From an uncultured Salinimicrobium sp. (GTDB taxonomy: Bacteria; Bacteroidota; Bacteroidia; Flavobacteriales; Flavobacteriaceae), in assembly GCA_946887075.1 (NCBI GenBank), contig CAMPKA010000026.1:1-37465 (forward strand): a stretch of DNA of 37,465 nt, in the 5' to 3' direction. The notes beneath the pieces were generated by a model. It was not told the DNA's origin and searched no databases. It was given only the letters and a program-made list of their open reading frames with translations. The translations under genes and the position numbers were made by a program. Shown here in pieces: positions 16,260 through 24,441 of this stretch (positions are counted from its first letter, which is position 1; each line of letters starts with the position of its first letter).

Positions 16260-17966
16260 ATGATTAAATTCTGGTGCTGCCTGTGGCTCTTCTTCTCTGG
16301 ACTTACGGCCATTCATGCACAATCTCTCGAAAAGACCTGGGAGCTGGAAGCGCTCCGGGACAATTCCGAGCAGGACTTTCCTGATCTTGGACCCGCCGAC
16401 CAGCTTGAACTCCGGGATGGTTCCTTTCAGTTTCGCCTTTCGGGTGAGCAGGTAAATCAATCAGTTGGAACTTACCAGGTCGAGGGAAAAGTACTGGTTC
16501 TGAAGTATAAGGAAACAGATAGCCTGGTGCGTCTCAATATTGAAGAGCTGACGGATTCATCACTCGTTCTGGCCTATGATGGAGGCAACCTTTATTTCAA
16601 GTCCACCCCCGAGACGATTTCCGAGGTCCTGCCTGTCAAAACCAAGAAGCAAATGATCCCCAGCCAGGGAATCTCTGCCAATAGTATTTTCCGCGGGATC
16701 CTTGGCATGATCGCCCTGGTCCTGATCGCATTCCTCTGTAGCAGCAACCGGGCAGCCATCAGGTGGAAAACAGTCGGAATCGGACTTGCCGCCCAACTCA
16801 TCCTGGCCATCGGGGTGCTGCGAATCGAGCTGGTAAAGGATATTTTCGAGTTCGTAGGTGGTATTTTTGTGCTTATCCTCGACTTTACCGCTGCCGGAAG
16901 CGAATTCCTGCTGGGTGGGCTGATGGATGTCAATAGCTATGGATTTATCTTCCTGTTTCAGGTACTCCCGACAATCATTTTCTTTTCTGCCCTTACCTCC
17001 GTGCTCTTTTATCTGGGCGTCATCCAGGTTGTCGTTAAGGGAATGGCATGGGTACTGACGAAGCTTCTCGGAATCTCCGGCCCCGAGAGCCTGAGTGTGG
17101 CGGGAAACATTTTCCTTGGGCAGACGGAGGCTCCGCTGATGATCAAGGCCTACCTGGAAAGAATGACCCGATCGGAAATCCTCCTGGTGATGGTTGGAGG
17201 AATGGCCACGGTTGCCGGGGGGGTGCTTGCTGCCTATATCGGCTTCCTGGGAGGAGATGATCCCCTGCTCCGGCTCGAATTTGCCAAACACCTTCTGGCC
17301 GCTTCTGTAATGGCCGCCCCTGGAGCTATTGTGGTTTCCAAAATCCTCTATCCCCAGCAGCAACAAATAGATCCTAATGTGGAAGTCTCTACCGAAAAGA
17401 TTGGGTCTAATTTGCTTGACGCCATTGCAAACGGAACTACGGAAGGATTGAAACTGGCAGCCAATGTTGCTGCCATGCTCCTGGTGTTCATCGCCTTTAT
17501 CGCCATGATCAACTACATCCTTGGATGGGTCGGAGGTTGGACCAGCCTCAACGCCCTTTTCGATACCTATACCCCGTATTCGCGGCTGTCGCTGGAGTCC
17601 CTTCTGGGGCTGATCTTTTCCCCGCTGATGTGGATCATCGGAGTCGCCAGGGAAGATATGATGCTTATGGGGCAGTTGCTTGGGGTAAAGTTGGCTGCAA
17701 GTGAATTCGTGGGTTATATCCAGCTCGCCGAGCTTAAAAATCCGGTAAATGCCCTGAGTCTGACCTATCAGAAATCAGTGATCATGGCGACCTATATGCT
17801 CTGTGGTTTTGCGAATTTTGCCTCTATCGGCATCCAGATCGGAGGGATCGGATCCCTTGCGCCAGGGCAGCGGAAGACGCTTTCCGAATTCGGAATGAAA
17901 GCCGTGATCGGCGGCACCCTGGCTTCCCTGCTTTCAGCTACCATCGCGGGAATGATCATCGGATAA
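16260..17966 (+). CDS. Nucleoside transporter (CNT/NupC) with N-terminal exported lipocalin-like domain
   Basis: The 568-residue protein combines a signal-peptide-like segment (1-20, ending IHAQ), a soluble beta-rich domain of about 95 residues (25-120; YQVEGKVLVLKY, DSSLVLAYDGG) resembling the lipocalin-like domains of Bacteroidetes, and a concentrative nucleoside transporter from about residue 143. The transporter signature GNIFLGQTEAPLMIKAYL, the AGGVLAAYIGF helix and the C-terminal GFANFASIGIQIGGIG segment are plain. CNT proteins import nucleosides with H+ or Na+. The soluble domain would face the periplasm; its role is unknown. It follows the DUF151 nuclease by 9 bp and precedes thyA. 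Confidence 0.92.
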   Translation: MIKFWCCLWLFFSGLTAIHAQSLEKTWELEALRDNSEQDFPDLGPADQLELRDGSFQFRLSGEQVNQSVGTYQVEGKVLVLKYKETDSLVRLNIEELTDSSLVLAYDGGNLYFKSTPETISEVLPVKTKKQMIPSQGISANSIFRGILGMIALVLIAFLCSSNRAAIRWKTVGIGLAAQLILAIGVLRIELVKDIFEFVGGIFVLILDFTAAGSEFLLGGLMDVNSYGFIFLFQVLPTIIFFSALTSVLFYLGVIQVVVKGMAWVLTKLLGISGPESLSVAGNIFLGQTEAPLMIKAYLERMTRSEILLVMVGGMATVAGGVLAAYIGFLGGDDPLLRLEFAKHLLAASVMAAPGAIVVSKILYPQQQQIDPNVEVSTEKIGSNLLDAIANGTTEGLKLAANVAAMLLVFIAFIAMINYILGWVGGWTSLNALFDTYTPYSRLSLESLLGLIFSPLMWIIGVAREDMMLMGQLLGVKLAASEFVGYIQLAELKNPVNALSLTYQKSVIMATYMLCGFANFASIGIQIGGIGSLAPGQRKTLSEFGMKAVIGGTLASLLSATIAGMIIG

Positions 17967-18081
17967 TGATTTAACTTTTTTCTACGCACCGAGTTTTCTA
18001 TTTTAGCGCGAAAGGCTTCACTCCGGGATCTGGTTACCACCGGTCGGAGGGACCTCCACCCACCGCCTTAAAGAATACAAC

Positions 18082-18906
18082 ATGAAACAATACCACGACC
18101 TGATCAAGCACGTTCTGGAACATGGAACTCAGAAGGAGGACCGGACCGGCACAGGTACCAGAAGTATATTCGGATATCAGATGCGGTTCAACCTGGAGGA
18201 AGGCTTTCCCATGGTCACCACAAAAAAATTGCACTTCAAGTCGATAGTACATGAACTTCTATGGTTCCTCAGTGGGGATACCAATGTGAAGTACCTCCAG
18301 GAGAACGGGGTGAGAATCTGGAATGAATGGGCGGATGAGAATGGGGACCTTGGACCTGTATACGGTCACCAATGGAGAAACTGGGACAGCGCGGAGATCG
18401 ATCAGATTGCCCAGGTTGTTGAGACCTTGAAGAAAAACCCGGACAGTCGCAGGATGCTGGTTTCTGCCTGGAATCCCTCAGTGTTACCCGATACCTCCCG
18501 GTCCTTTTCTGAAAATGTCGCCGATGGAAAGGCTGCATTGCCACCTTGCCACGCCTTCTTCCAATTCTATGTGGCAGATGGAAAGCTGTCCTGCCAACTC
18601 TACCAGCGGAGTGCCGACGTGTTTTTGGGGGTCCCTTTTAATATCGCCTCCTATGCGCTGCTTACCCAGATGATGGCACAGGTCTGTGGCTATGCCCCGG
18701 GTGACTTTATTCACACTTTTGGAGATGCCCATATCTACAGCAATCATTTTGAGCAGGTTAAGCTGCAACTCCAAAGGGAACCCCGGCAGCTTCCGAAGAT
18801 CCGCCTGAATCCGGAAATTCGAAATATTTTTGAATTTAAGTTTGAAGACTTTATATTAGAGGATTATGACCCGCATCCCCCAATCCGGGGCAAGGTTGCG
18901 GTGTAA
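18082..18906 (+). CDS. thyA: Thymidylate synthase
   Basis: The 274-residue ThyA methylates dUMP to dTMP using 5,10-methylene-tetrahydrofolate, yielding dihydrofolate. Catalytic Cys156 is in PPCHAFFQF. Also present are the [12 protein letters not shown]-terminal motif, [32 protein letters not shown] and the C-terminal IRGKVAV. Compared with the 264-residue E. coli enzyme there is a short insertion ahead of the catalytic cysteine (about 137-150). The 115-bp spacer after the transporter contains a GC-rich, foldable leader (about 18010-18070) and may hold its own promoter. DHFR, its usual partner, is 4 kb away at 22984. Confidence 0.98.
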   Translation: MKQYHDLIKHVLEHGTQKEDRTGTGTRSIFGYQMRFNLEEGFPMVTTKKLHFKSIVHELLWFLSGDTNVKYLQENGVRIWNEWADENGDLGPVYGHQWRNWDSAEIDQIAQVVETLKKNPDSRRMLVSAWNPSVLPDTSRSFSENVADGKAALPPCHAFFQFYVADGKLSCQLYQRSADVFLGVPFNIASYALLTQMMAQVCGYAPGDFIHTFGDAHIYSNHFEQVKLQLQREPRQLPKIRLNPEIRNIFEFKFEDFILEDYDPHPPIRGKVAV

Positions 18907-18943
18907 TGCTTTCTTTAATTTAATTTCTTAAAACTTATTTTCT

Positions 18944-19324
18944 ATGATGATTAAAAAATTCTTCTTGATCGCTTGTTTCTTTATGGGTGGAATCGCTATT
19001 GCCCAAGCCCAGCAGACTTCTCCGGTATGGCCGGGATGTGAAGACAGCGAGGATGTATCAGCCTGCTTTAACAAAAAACTCGCCGAGCATGTCAGGGAGC
19101 ATTATAAGTACCCCATGGAGGGCAATACCTACGTCCGCGGAAAGGTGACCATCTCTTTTAACATCAATAAAGAAGGGGAGGTCGAGGTCGTCTCCATCGA
19201 AGGGGATGAACCTAAGGTCAATGCAGCTGCCAAGAAAATGATTCTCGCTATTCCAAAGATGAAGCCCGGCACCCTGAATGGAAAACCGGACTCGCGCAAC
19301 TTCACCGTCCCCTTTAATTTCTAG
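18944..19324 (+). CDS. Exported TonB C-terminal-domain-like protein, copy 1
   Basis: The 126-residue protein has a signal peptide (1-22, IAQAQQ) and then a single TonB-C-like domain: PVWPGCEDSEDVSACFNKKLAEHV, YVRGKVTISFNINKEGEVEVVSIEG, and a C-terminal strand FTVPFNF. In TonB proteins this fold binds outer-membrane receptors, but here there is no membrane anchor or proline linker, so it is probably a free periplasmic protein with a conserved disulfide pair (WPGCE and ACF). The neighbouring gene at 19328 is a paralog. The function is unknown. Confidence 0.82.
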   Translation: MMIKKFFLIACFFMGGIAIAQAQQTSPVWPGCEDSEDVSACFNKKLAEHVREHYKYPMEGNTYVRGKVTISFNINKEGEVEVVSIEGDEPKVNAAAKKMILAIPKMKPGTLNGKPDSRNFTVPFNF

Positions 19325-19327
19325 AAC

Positions 19328-19738
19328 ATGAAATACCTGCTTATCCTGTTTACCATGCTCACCTGCACTTCCATATATGCCCAGGAAGGGGTTAGCGTTA
19401 AAGGAAACCAACTGAGTGTAAGGGAAATTCCGCCGGTTTGGCCAGGATGCGAAGAAGAAGCCGACAAAAAGACCTGTTTCAGGAAAATGCTGGCGCTGCA
19501 TCTCAAGGAACATTATAAGTTTCCCAGAGATGAGCAGGGCAATCTGGTCAGGGGAAAGGCGATCGTGGTCTTCAATATAGACCAGGAGGGAAAACCCGAG
19601 ATCCTGTCAATTGAGGGGCCACATCCTGAAATCAACAGGGAGGCCAAAAGAATTGTTCTTTCCCTTCCTCAGATGATTCCAGGCAGTAGAGGCGGAAAGC
19701 CCATTGCGGTGAAGTATACGGTGCCCTTTACTTTCTGA
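19328..19738 (+). CDS. Exported TonB C-terminal-domain-like protein, copy 2
   Basis: The 136-residue paralog of the preceding gene begins 3 bp after its stop codon. It has a signal peptide (1-18, ending SIYAQ) and the same order of elements: PPVWPGCEEEADKKTCFRKMLALHL, LVRGKAIVVFNIDQEGKPEILSIEG, VKYTVPFTF. The pair clearly arose by tandem duplication. Both keep the two cysteines and the R-G-K-(V/A) strand start. A terminator follows at 19762-19791, so the two genes form a short operon. Confidence 0.82.
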   Translation: MKYLLILFTMLTCTSIYAQEGVSVKGNQLSVREIPPVWPGCEEEADKKTCFRKMLALHLKEHYKFPRDEQGNLVRGKAIVVFNIDQEGKPEILSIEGPHPEINREAKRIVLSLPQMIPGSRGGKPIAVKYTVPFTF

Positions 19739-19761
19739 TCAGCATTTGAAAAGTTGCGCAA

Positions 19762-19791
19762 CAAAGGGTCTTTCGGGACCCTTTGCTTTTT
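19762..19791 (+). terminator. Rho-independent terminator after the TonB-domain pair
   Basis: A 9-bp perfect stem (19762-19770 with 19777-19785) closes a TTTCGG loop and is followed by five T after one C. It ends the transcript 24 nt after the second paralog. Confidence 0.9.
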
Positions 19792-19895
19792 CCTTCCCGC
19801 CACATTTTATTCCTGGAAAGACCAAGGGATAAACGGCCAATTTCTTACCTTAGAACCTAAAAGGACCTTGGGGTGTCCGATTCTAAAATCACCTT

Positions 19896-20177
19896 ATGAA
19901 AGCAATCTACAAAGAGACGGTAATAGCAGAAAGCCAGCAGGCTCAGCAGTTGGGAAACCAGTATTTCTTCCCTCCGGATTCGATTGAATCCAAATATTTT
20001 CAACTCAGTGAAACGCGAAGGCATGCTCCGGGAAAAGGAAAGGCTTCCTATTTTCATATCCAGGTCGGCCCGGAAAAAAAGCGGGATGCCGCCTGGTTTT
20101 ATCCGCATCCCGAAGGGGATCTGGCAAGCCTTCGCAACTATGTCACCTTCGGAGCAGATATAGAAATTCAAAATTAA
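19896..20177 (+). CDS. DUF427 family protein
   Basis: This 93-residue single-domain protein matches the DUF427 pattern: MKAIYKETVIAES, a YFFPPDSI segment, KGKASYFHI, then DAAWFYPHPEGDLASLRNYVTF. Family members are small beta-rich proteins of unknown function found widely in bacteria and fungi. The length is that of a complete domain. It stands alone between two terminators, upstream of the asnA leader. No function can be given. Confidence 0.85.
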   Translation: MKAIYKETVIAESQQAQQLGNQYFFPPDSIESKYFQLSETRRHAPGKGKASYFHIQVGPEKKRDAAWFYPHPEGDLASLRNYVTFGADIEIQN

Positions 20178-20201
20178 CATCGTCATTTTAAAATAATTGT
20201 G

Positions 20202-20209
20202 TATGTTTA
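20202..20209 (+). promoter_or_regulatory. -7 promoter element of the asnA leader
   Basis: TATGTTTA differs from TAnnTTTG only in the last base. It would place the transcription start near 20216, about 15 nt before the leader-peptide ATG. A TTG at -33 is absent. Confidence 0.4.
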
Positions 20210-20230
20210 CGCCATAAAGCAGAACCAACA

Positions 20231-20311
20231 ATGGTAATTTCTCTTTACATCAATAATAACTTCAACAGCAATCTGAATCTATTCGGACTGTTGAAGGCGA
20301 TCATTGTGTAA
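20231..20311 (+). CDS. Asn-rich leader peptide of asnA
   Basis: This 26-codon frame (ATG 20231 to TAA 20309-20311) encodes NNNFNSNLN at residues 8-16: six asparagines in nine codons, directly upstream of asparagine synthetase. The Asn codons (20252-20278) overlap the 5' arm of a perfect 8-bp pause hairpin (20261-20268 with 20288-20295), and the frame is followed by a T9 terminator at 20338-20366. This is the layout of a ribosome-stalling attenuator: lack of charged tRNA-Asn would stall the ribosome on the Asn codons. It was found only by reading the spacer, as it is too short for normal gene calling. Confidence 0.85.
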   Translation: MVISLYINNNFNSNLNLFGLLKAIIV

Positions 20312-20346
20312 AGCGTAAAATTCACCTATTCATAATGAAGCCTTTC
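20261..20346 (+). promoter_or_regulatory. Attenuator pause and antiterminator helices of asnA
   Basis: Two competing structures can be drawn. The pause hairpin pairs TTCAACAG (20261-20268) with CTGTTGAA (20288-20295). The antiterminator pairs GAAGGC (20293-20298) with GCCTTT (20340-20345), using both the 3' arm of the pause hairpin and the 5' arm of the terminator. A ribosome stalled at the Asn codons covers 20261-20268 and frees 20293-20298, so the antiterminator forms. One that runs to the stop codon at 20311 covers it, so the terminator forms. Confidence 0.75.
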
Positions 20347-20366
20347 AAACGAAAGGCTTTTTTTTT
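20338..20366 (+). terminator. Attenuator terminator upstream of asnA
   Basis: A 9-bp perfect stem (20338-20346 with 20351-20359) with AAAC loop runs into nine T (20358-20366). It lies 27 nt after the leader peptide stop and 32 nt before the asnA ATG, so it can end transcription before the gene. Confidence 0.92.
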
Positions 20367-20397
20367 GTTCAATTTTTAACCAATAATTAGTGCAGTC

Positions 20398-21429
20398 ATG
20401 GAAACAATCCAAAGCCCACAACCCGGACTTCTTCAAAGAATAGAGACAGAGGAAGCCATTCACCTGATCAAGGATCATTTTGCCAAAGAATTAAAAGAAG
20501 GACTTGGTCTTTCAGCAGTTTCAGCCCCTACCGTCGTTCTGGGAGGGACTGGAATCAATGACGACCTCAACGGGGTGGAAGAACCGGTCAACTTCAAGGT
20601 GCGGGGAATCCCCGGGTCAAGAGCCGAAGTAGTTCAGTCCCTCGCCAAATGGAAGCGTCTACGCCTGATGGAATATGGTCTCCCTCCAGGTAGGGGTATA
20701 GTTGCTGACATGAAGGCACTCCGGCCAGATGAAGATCCCGGACCGCTGCACTCCGTTTTTGTAGACCAGTGGGATTGGGAACTCGTGATGACTCCTGAAG
20801 ACCGCAGCCTTGACTTTCTCAAGTCAAAGGTCAGAAGGATCTATGAAGCGATACGATCCACTGAACAGCTACTTTCCCGGGAATACCAGGATTATGAGGC
20901 CATACTTCCTCCCGACATTGCGTTTATCCATACGGAGGATTTACTGAGGAAATATCCTGGACTTACCCCTAAGGAACGCGAGAATGAGGCAGCCAGGGAG
21001 TACGGCGCATTCTTCCTGATCGGAATCGGTGGCGCACTCTCCCACGGAGAGGCCCATGATGGGAGATCTCCGGACTACGACGACTGGACCACGCCTACCT
21101 CGGACAACACCAGAGGTCTTAACGGTGATATCGTGGTATGGAACCCGGTAAGGGAAGAGGCTCTGGAACTGTCATCCATGGGGATCAGGGTAGACCGGAA
21201 GGCTTTGGAACATCAGCTTGAAATCACGAGAGAGGAGCGCCGGAAGGAATTGTTCTATCACCAGAGGCTCCTGGAAGAATCCCTGCCTCAGACCATCGGA
21301 GGAGGTATCGGACAATCCAGGCTTTGTATGTTCCTGCTCCGAAAGGAACATATCGGAGAGGTTCAGGCGGGGATTTGGTCTCCCGAAATCCGCCAGACTT
21401 ACGCCGATCGCGGAATATTCCTGTTATAG
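20398..21429 (+). CDS. asnA: Aspartate-ammonia ligase (asparagine synthetase A)
   Basis: AsnA makes asparagine from aspartate, ammonia and ATP via aspartyl-AMP; it is structurally related to the class II aspartyl-tRNA synthetase core. The 343-residue length is close to the 330 of E. coli AsnA. Recognisable parts are the N-terminal LIKDHFAKELKEGLGLSAVSAP, the VFVDQWDWELV segment near residue 122, DIAFIHTEDLL, and the C-terminal class II motif 3-like GGGIGQSRLCMFLL with its conserved arginine. The gene is expressed behind a leader encoding an Asn-rich peptide and a terminator, so it should respond to tRNA-Asn charging. It converges on the aminotransferase with 2 bp between stop codons. Confidence 0.97.
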   Translation: METIQSPQPGLLQRIETEEAIHLIKDHFAKELKEGLGLSAVSAPTVVLGGTGINDDLNGVEEPVNFKVRGIPGSRAEVVQSLAKWKRLRLMEYGLPPGRGIVADMKALRPDEDPGPLHSVFVDQWDWELVMTPEDRSLDFLKSKVRRIYEAIRSTEQLLSREYQDYEAILPPDIAFIHTEDLLRKYPGLTPKERENEAAREYGAFFLIGIGGALSHGEAHDGRSPDYDDWTTPTSDNTRGLNGDIVVWNPVREEALELSSMGIRVDRKALEHQLEITREERRKELFYHQRLLEESLPQTIGGGIGQSRLCMFLLRKEHIGEVQAGIWSPEIRQTYADRGIFLL

Positions 21430-21431
21430 GT

Positions 21432-22505
21432 CTAAGAATCCAGGACCTGCAGAAGCCTTTCGATATCCTGATCGGTGTTGAAGTAATGGAAACTCAGTCT
21501 GATTCCATTCCCCCTTCTGGAGCAGTGGATGTTCCGGTTTCTTAGCTTCTGAAAAAGAGTGTCATCCCCCGAAATATTATAGATCGGGGCATGGCACTCT
21601 CTTTTTACGATCACATCATCAAGAAGATTCCGGTCCTCAAGTGCCGCCCTGGCATGGGAGGCATTCCTTCTGACCAGTTCCTCAATCCTGGCCATCCCGA
21701 TCTTTTCCATGAGTTCCAGGGCTGTTTTTAAGCTCCCGAAACTAAGGGTATCCCGGTGACCGGGTTCAAACCTGCCGATGAGATCCCCCTGATGTGGTTT
21801 ATGCTTGCCCCGAAGGGGTTGGAAGCCAGTAGTGCCGGGAATAACGGTATCCATGGAAGAGGAGAACAGCAAGAAACCATTGCCATAGCCGGCATTGAGC
21901 CACTTATAGGCGCTGGCTCCCAGGACATCTATTCCTGAGTCATCGAAGGAAAAGCTTTCTACGCCACAGAACTGGGTGCCATCGGCAAAAAGCAGGAGAT
22001 CCGGATGGTTCCCTTTGACATGCTTTAGAAACTGCGGATCCAGCCGGATGCCACTGATATACTGGACAAGGCTAAAGGCGAAGATATCGGGAGCTTCCGA
22101 TTCAATGGCATCAAGGATCCTCTCCTCGAGATCTTTCCCTAACTCCACGTAACAAATTCGGAATCCCCGGCGCTCCACCGCCTGGTTCACCGAGGGATAA
22201 TCCCCCCGAAGCAGAAGAACTTTCTGCTTTGGATTCATCTGCGTAATCAAGGTTTCGAAACCGGAAGAAAAATTAGGAACAAGAGCGAGCCTTTGCGCCG
22301 CACAGGAAAAGAACCTGCCGACCACTTCTCTTACCGCTCTCAGTTCCTCCTCCTGGTGCCCTTTTACGATGCCTCCGGAATTGTAAAAATCCTGGTCATG
22401 ATTGCGCCGGAATTCCTGAACAGGGGAAGAAAGCAGACCAGAGGCAGCGGTGTTCAGATAGGTACACCTCTGCAGAGCAGGGAATAGTTTTTCAAAATTT
22501 TCCAT
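21432..22505 (-). CDS. Class V PLP-dependent aminotransferase
   Basis: The 357-residue fold type I enzyme belongs to the NifS/serine-pyruvate group. The PLP lysine is Lys201 in LGASAYKWLNAGYGNG, and the pyridine-binding Asp is Asp175 in LFADGTQFCG. N-terminal YLNTAASGLLSSPV and the substrate-binding RLSFHYFNTDQDIERLL at the end are also typical. It lacks a persulfide cysteine loop of the usual IscS type, so a desulfurase role is not supported. The substrate is unknown. It is divergent from the 2TM gene and convergent with asnA. Confidence 0.88.
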   Translation of the reverse strand: MENFEKLFPALQRCTYLNTAASGLLSSPVQEFRRNHDQDFYNSGGIVKGHQEEELRAVREVVGRFFSCAAQRLALVPNFSSGFETLITQMNPKQKVLLLRGDYPSVNQAVERRGFRICYVELGKDLEERILDAIESEAPDIFAFSLVQYISGIRLDPQFLKHVKGNHPDLLLFADGTQFCGVESFSFDDSGIDVLGASAYKWLNAGYGNGFLLFSSSMDTVIPGTTGFQPLRGKHKPHQGDLIGRFEPGHRDTLSFGSLKTALELMEKIGMARIEELVRRNASHARAALEDRNLLDDVIVKRECHAPIYNISGDDTLFQKLRNRNIHCSRRGNGIRLSFHYFNTDQDIERLLQVLDS

Positions 22506-22555
22506 GTTTACCCATCAAAATCTATAAATTTGAAGGAATCAAAGTACGGCATAAA

Positions 22556-22981
22556 ATGTTTTCAAAAAATCCCAGAAGCCCAAAACTGGATCCTGAACAA
22601 CGGGAACTCTTTGAGCGGGCCCAGAGAAGGGCGCGTCAAAAAAGAAGGCTTTATCAGCATTTCATCATTTTCCTGATCGGTTCTGTTCTCCTGATCGTAA
22701 TCAATGTCTTGTTTGAGATCGGGAAAAACATCAATCCGTTCAATATTGACTGGTTTGTCTGGGCGATCCTCCTCTGGGGAATCCTTCTGCTCCTTCATTT
22801 CTTCAATGTTTTCGTAACCCAGAAGTTTCTGGGAAAGGAGTGGGAAGACAGCCAGATCGAACGCCTGGTAGCCAAACAGCGGGAACGAATTGATGAGCTC
22901 CAGGCCCGGGTGGAAAGGGATCATCCCCTTCCTCCTTCAAAATCCAAACCTGTTGATCCCGACACTCCCTTGAATTCCTGA
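22556..22981 (+). CDS. 2TM domain membrane protein
   Basis: This 141-residue protein has a basic N-terminus, then two membrane helices (about 37-56 and 68-87) separated by a short loop (FEIGKNINPFNIDW), then a coiled-coil-like charged tail (98-125, WEDSQIERLVAKQRERIDEL) and a proline-rich end. This is the layout of the 2TM family, found at the N-terminus of some sensor kinases and alone in flavobacteria. The role is unknown. It is immediately followed by DHFR (2-bp gap), so it heads an operon with DHFR and the fructosamine-kinase-like gene. Confidence 0.82.
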   Translation: MFSKNPRSPKLDPEQRELFERAQRRARQKRRLYQHFIIFLIGSVLLIVINVLFEIGKNINPFNIDWFVWAILLWGILLLLHFFNVFVTQKFLGKEWEDSQIERLVAKQRERIDELQARVERDHPLPPSKSKPVDPDTPLNS

Positions 22982-22983
22982 TC

Positions 22984-23475
22984 ATGTCCAAGATAACCCT
23001 AGTAGCTGCCGCATCTGAAAACAACGCTTTGGGAAAGGATAAGGATCTGGTATGGCATTTACCGGATGATTTTAGGCGCTTTAAGAAGATCACCAGCGGC
23101 CATCATATCATCATGGGGAGAAAGACCTTTGAGAGTTTTCCCGGATTATTACCAAACCGGACCCATGTCGTAATCACCAGAAAAAAAGATTATGATCCGG
23201 AAGGAGCCGTTGTCGTCCACTCTCTCCAGGCCGCCTTAAAGTATTCCAGCGAAGAAGCCGAGGTCTTTATTATCGGCGGGGGAGAGATTTTTCAGCAATC
23301 GATCGGACTGGCTGACAAGATAGAACTCACCCGGGTCCATGGGACCTTTGAGGCAGATGCGTTCTTTCCTGAAGTTTCCGAGGATCAGTGGAAGCTCACC
23401 GACAGCCAATTTCATCCCAAGGATGATCGGCACCAATACAGTTTCACCTATCTGACCTATGAACGGATCCGATGA
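22984..23475 (+). CDS. folA: Dihydrofolate reductase
   Basis: The 163-residue DHFR reduces dihydrofolate to tetrahydrofolate with NADPH, regenerating the cofactor used by ThyA. Typical motifs are AAASENNALGKDKDLVWHLPDDFRRFK (broken here into A-A-A-S-E-N-N and WHLPDDF around residues 8-30), HHIIMGRKTFESFP, VVITRKKDY and VFIIGGGEIFQQ. The active-site Asp is in LPDDF. It lies 2 bp after the 2TM gene and its last 17 bases overlap the next gene, so all three are co-transcribed. Confidence 0.97.
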   Translation: MSKITLVAAASENNALGKDKDLVWHLPDDFRRFKKITSGHHIIMGRKTFESFPGLLPNRTHVVITRKKDYDPEGAVVVHSLQAALKYSSEEAEVFIIGGGEIFQQSIGLADKIELTRVHGTFEADAFFPEVSEDQWKLTDSQFHPKDDRHQYSFTYLTYERIR

Positions 23476-24319
23476 GGAAATCCGAATCAGGAAAATTTCA
23501 GAGCTTCACGGTTTAGCAGTCCGCTCCACCCAAAGGCTCTCAGGGGGGAGTATCAATGCGGTATATAAACTTGACACCGCCAACAAATCACTGGTCATCA
23601 AAATCAATGACAGTCACAGGTTTCCAGGGATGTTCTCTGCTGAAAAAGAAGGTCTGGAAACCCTCGGGTCCTCTGGAGCAATACTGGTCCCTGAGGTAAT
23701 CGCACATGGAGCCCTGGAAGGCGCTGGTTACCTCATCTTAGGATATATAGAAGAAGGTTCTCCAGGAAAGGATTTCTGGAGCAGGTTCGGAAGAAACCTT
23801 GCCTCCCTGCACCGCGTTTCCGCTCCGAGCTTCGGGTTCCCCCACTCCAATTATATCGGATCCCTTCCCCAGTATAATAGCTGGAGTGATCATGCAGGCG
23901 AATTCTATCTGGAACAAAGGCTGAAACCACAATTCCAACTGGCCGTCAAGAACGGCTTTGATTTCGGAGACCTGGATGCTTTTTTCAAGAGGGTCCTGCA
24001 GGAGATTCCCGATGAGGCACCTGCACTGATCCACGGAGATCTTTGGAGCGGCAATTACCTGGTCGATGTAGAAGGTCAGCCCTGGCTGATCGACCCTGCA
24101 GTATCCTTCGGGCCCCGAGAAATGGATCTGGCCATGATGCAGCTTTTCGGAGGATTTCCGGACGAGGTATTCAAGGAGTATGACAGGAGCTACCCGCTAC
24201 AAAAAGGATTCCTTTCGCGGGTTCCGCTCTGGCAGCTGTATTATCTGCTTGTGCACCTGAACATCTTCGGGAGCACTTATCTTCCCGGAGTCAAGGAGAA
24301 AATCACTCAATTTTCCTGA
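23459..24319 (+). CDS. Fructosamine kinase family protein
   Basis: The 286-residue protein belongs to the fructosamine-3-kinase/aminoglycoside phosphotransferase fold. The catalytic loop HGDLWSGNYLVD (with the Asp and Asn of the kinase loop) and the metal-binding IDPAVSFGPREMDLAM are clear; SGGSINAVYKL near residue 30 is the nucleotide loop, followed by LVIKIN with the ATP-site lysine. Members phosphorylate sugar adducts on proteins so that they fall off, a deglycation repair role. It overlaps DHFR by 17 bp, indicating translational coupling. The substrate is not established. Confidence 0.9.
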   Translation: MNGSDEEIRIRKISELHGLAVRSTQRLSGGSINAVYKLDTANKSLVIKINDSHRFPGMFSAEKEGLETLGSSGAILVPEVIAHGALEGAGYLILGYIEEGSPGKDFWSRFGRNLASLHRVSAPSFGFPHSNYIGSLPQYNSWSDHAGEFYLEQRLKPQFQLAVKNGFDFGDLDAFFKRVLQEIPDEAPALIHGDLWSGNYLVDVEGQPWLIDPAVSFGPREMDLAMMQLFGGFPDEVFKEYDRSYPLQKGFLSRVPLWQLYYLLVHLNIFGSTYLPGVKEKITQFS

Positions 24320-24441
24320 CCGCGACCGAACAGGGAACACTACTCCGGTAAATCTTAACAGGGACACAGCCTCTTTTAGCAGTTCTTTAGCCTGCCCCGC
24401 GGGGTATAATCTATAAATTTAAGAAACATAAAAACGGAACT

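Noticed and set aside
21755..21775. tRNA-like T-arm sequence (GGGTTCAAACC)
   Set aside because: It is inside the aminotransferase coding region and no acceptor or anticodon stem can be built around it.
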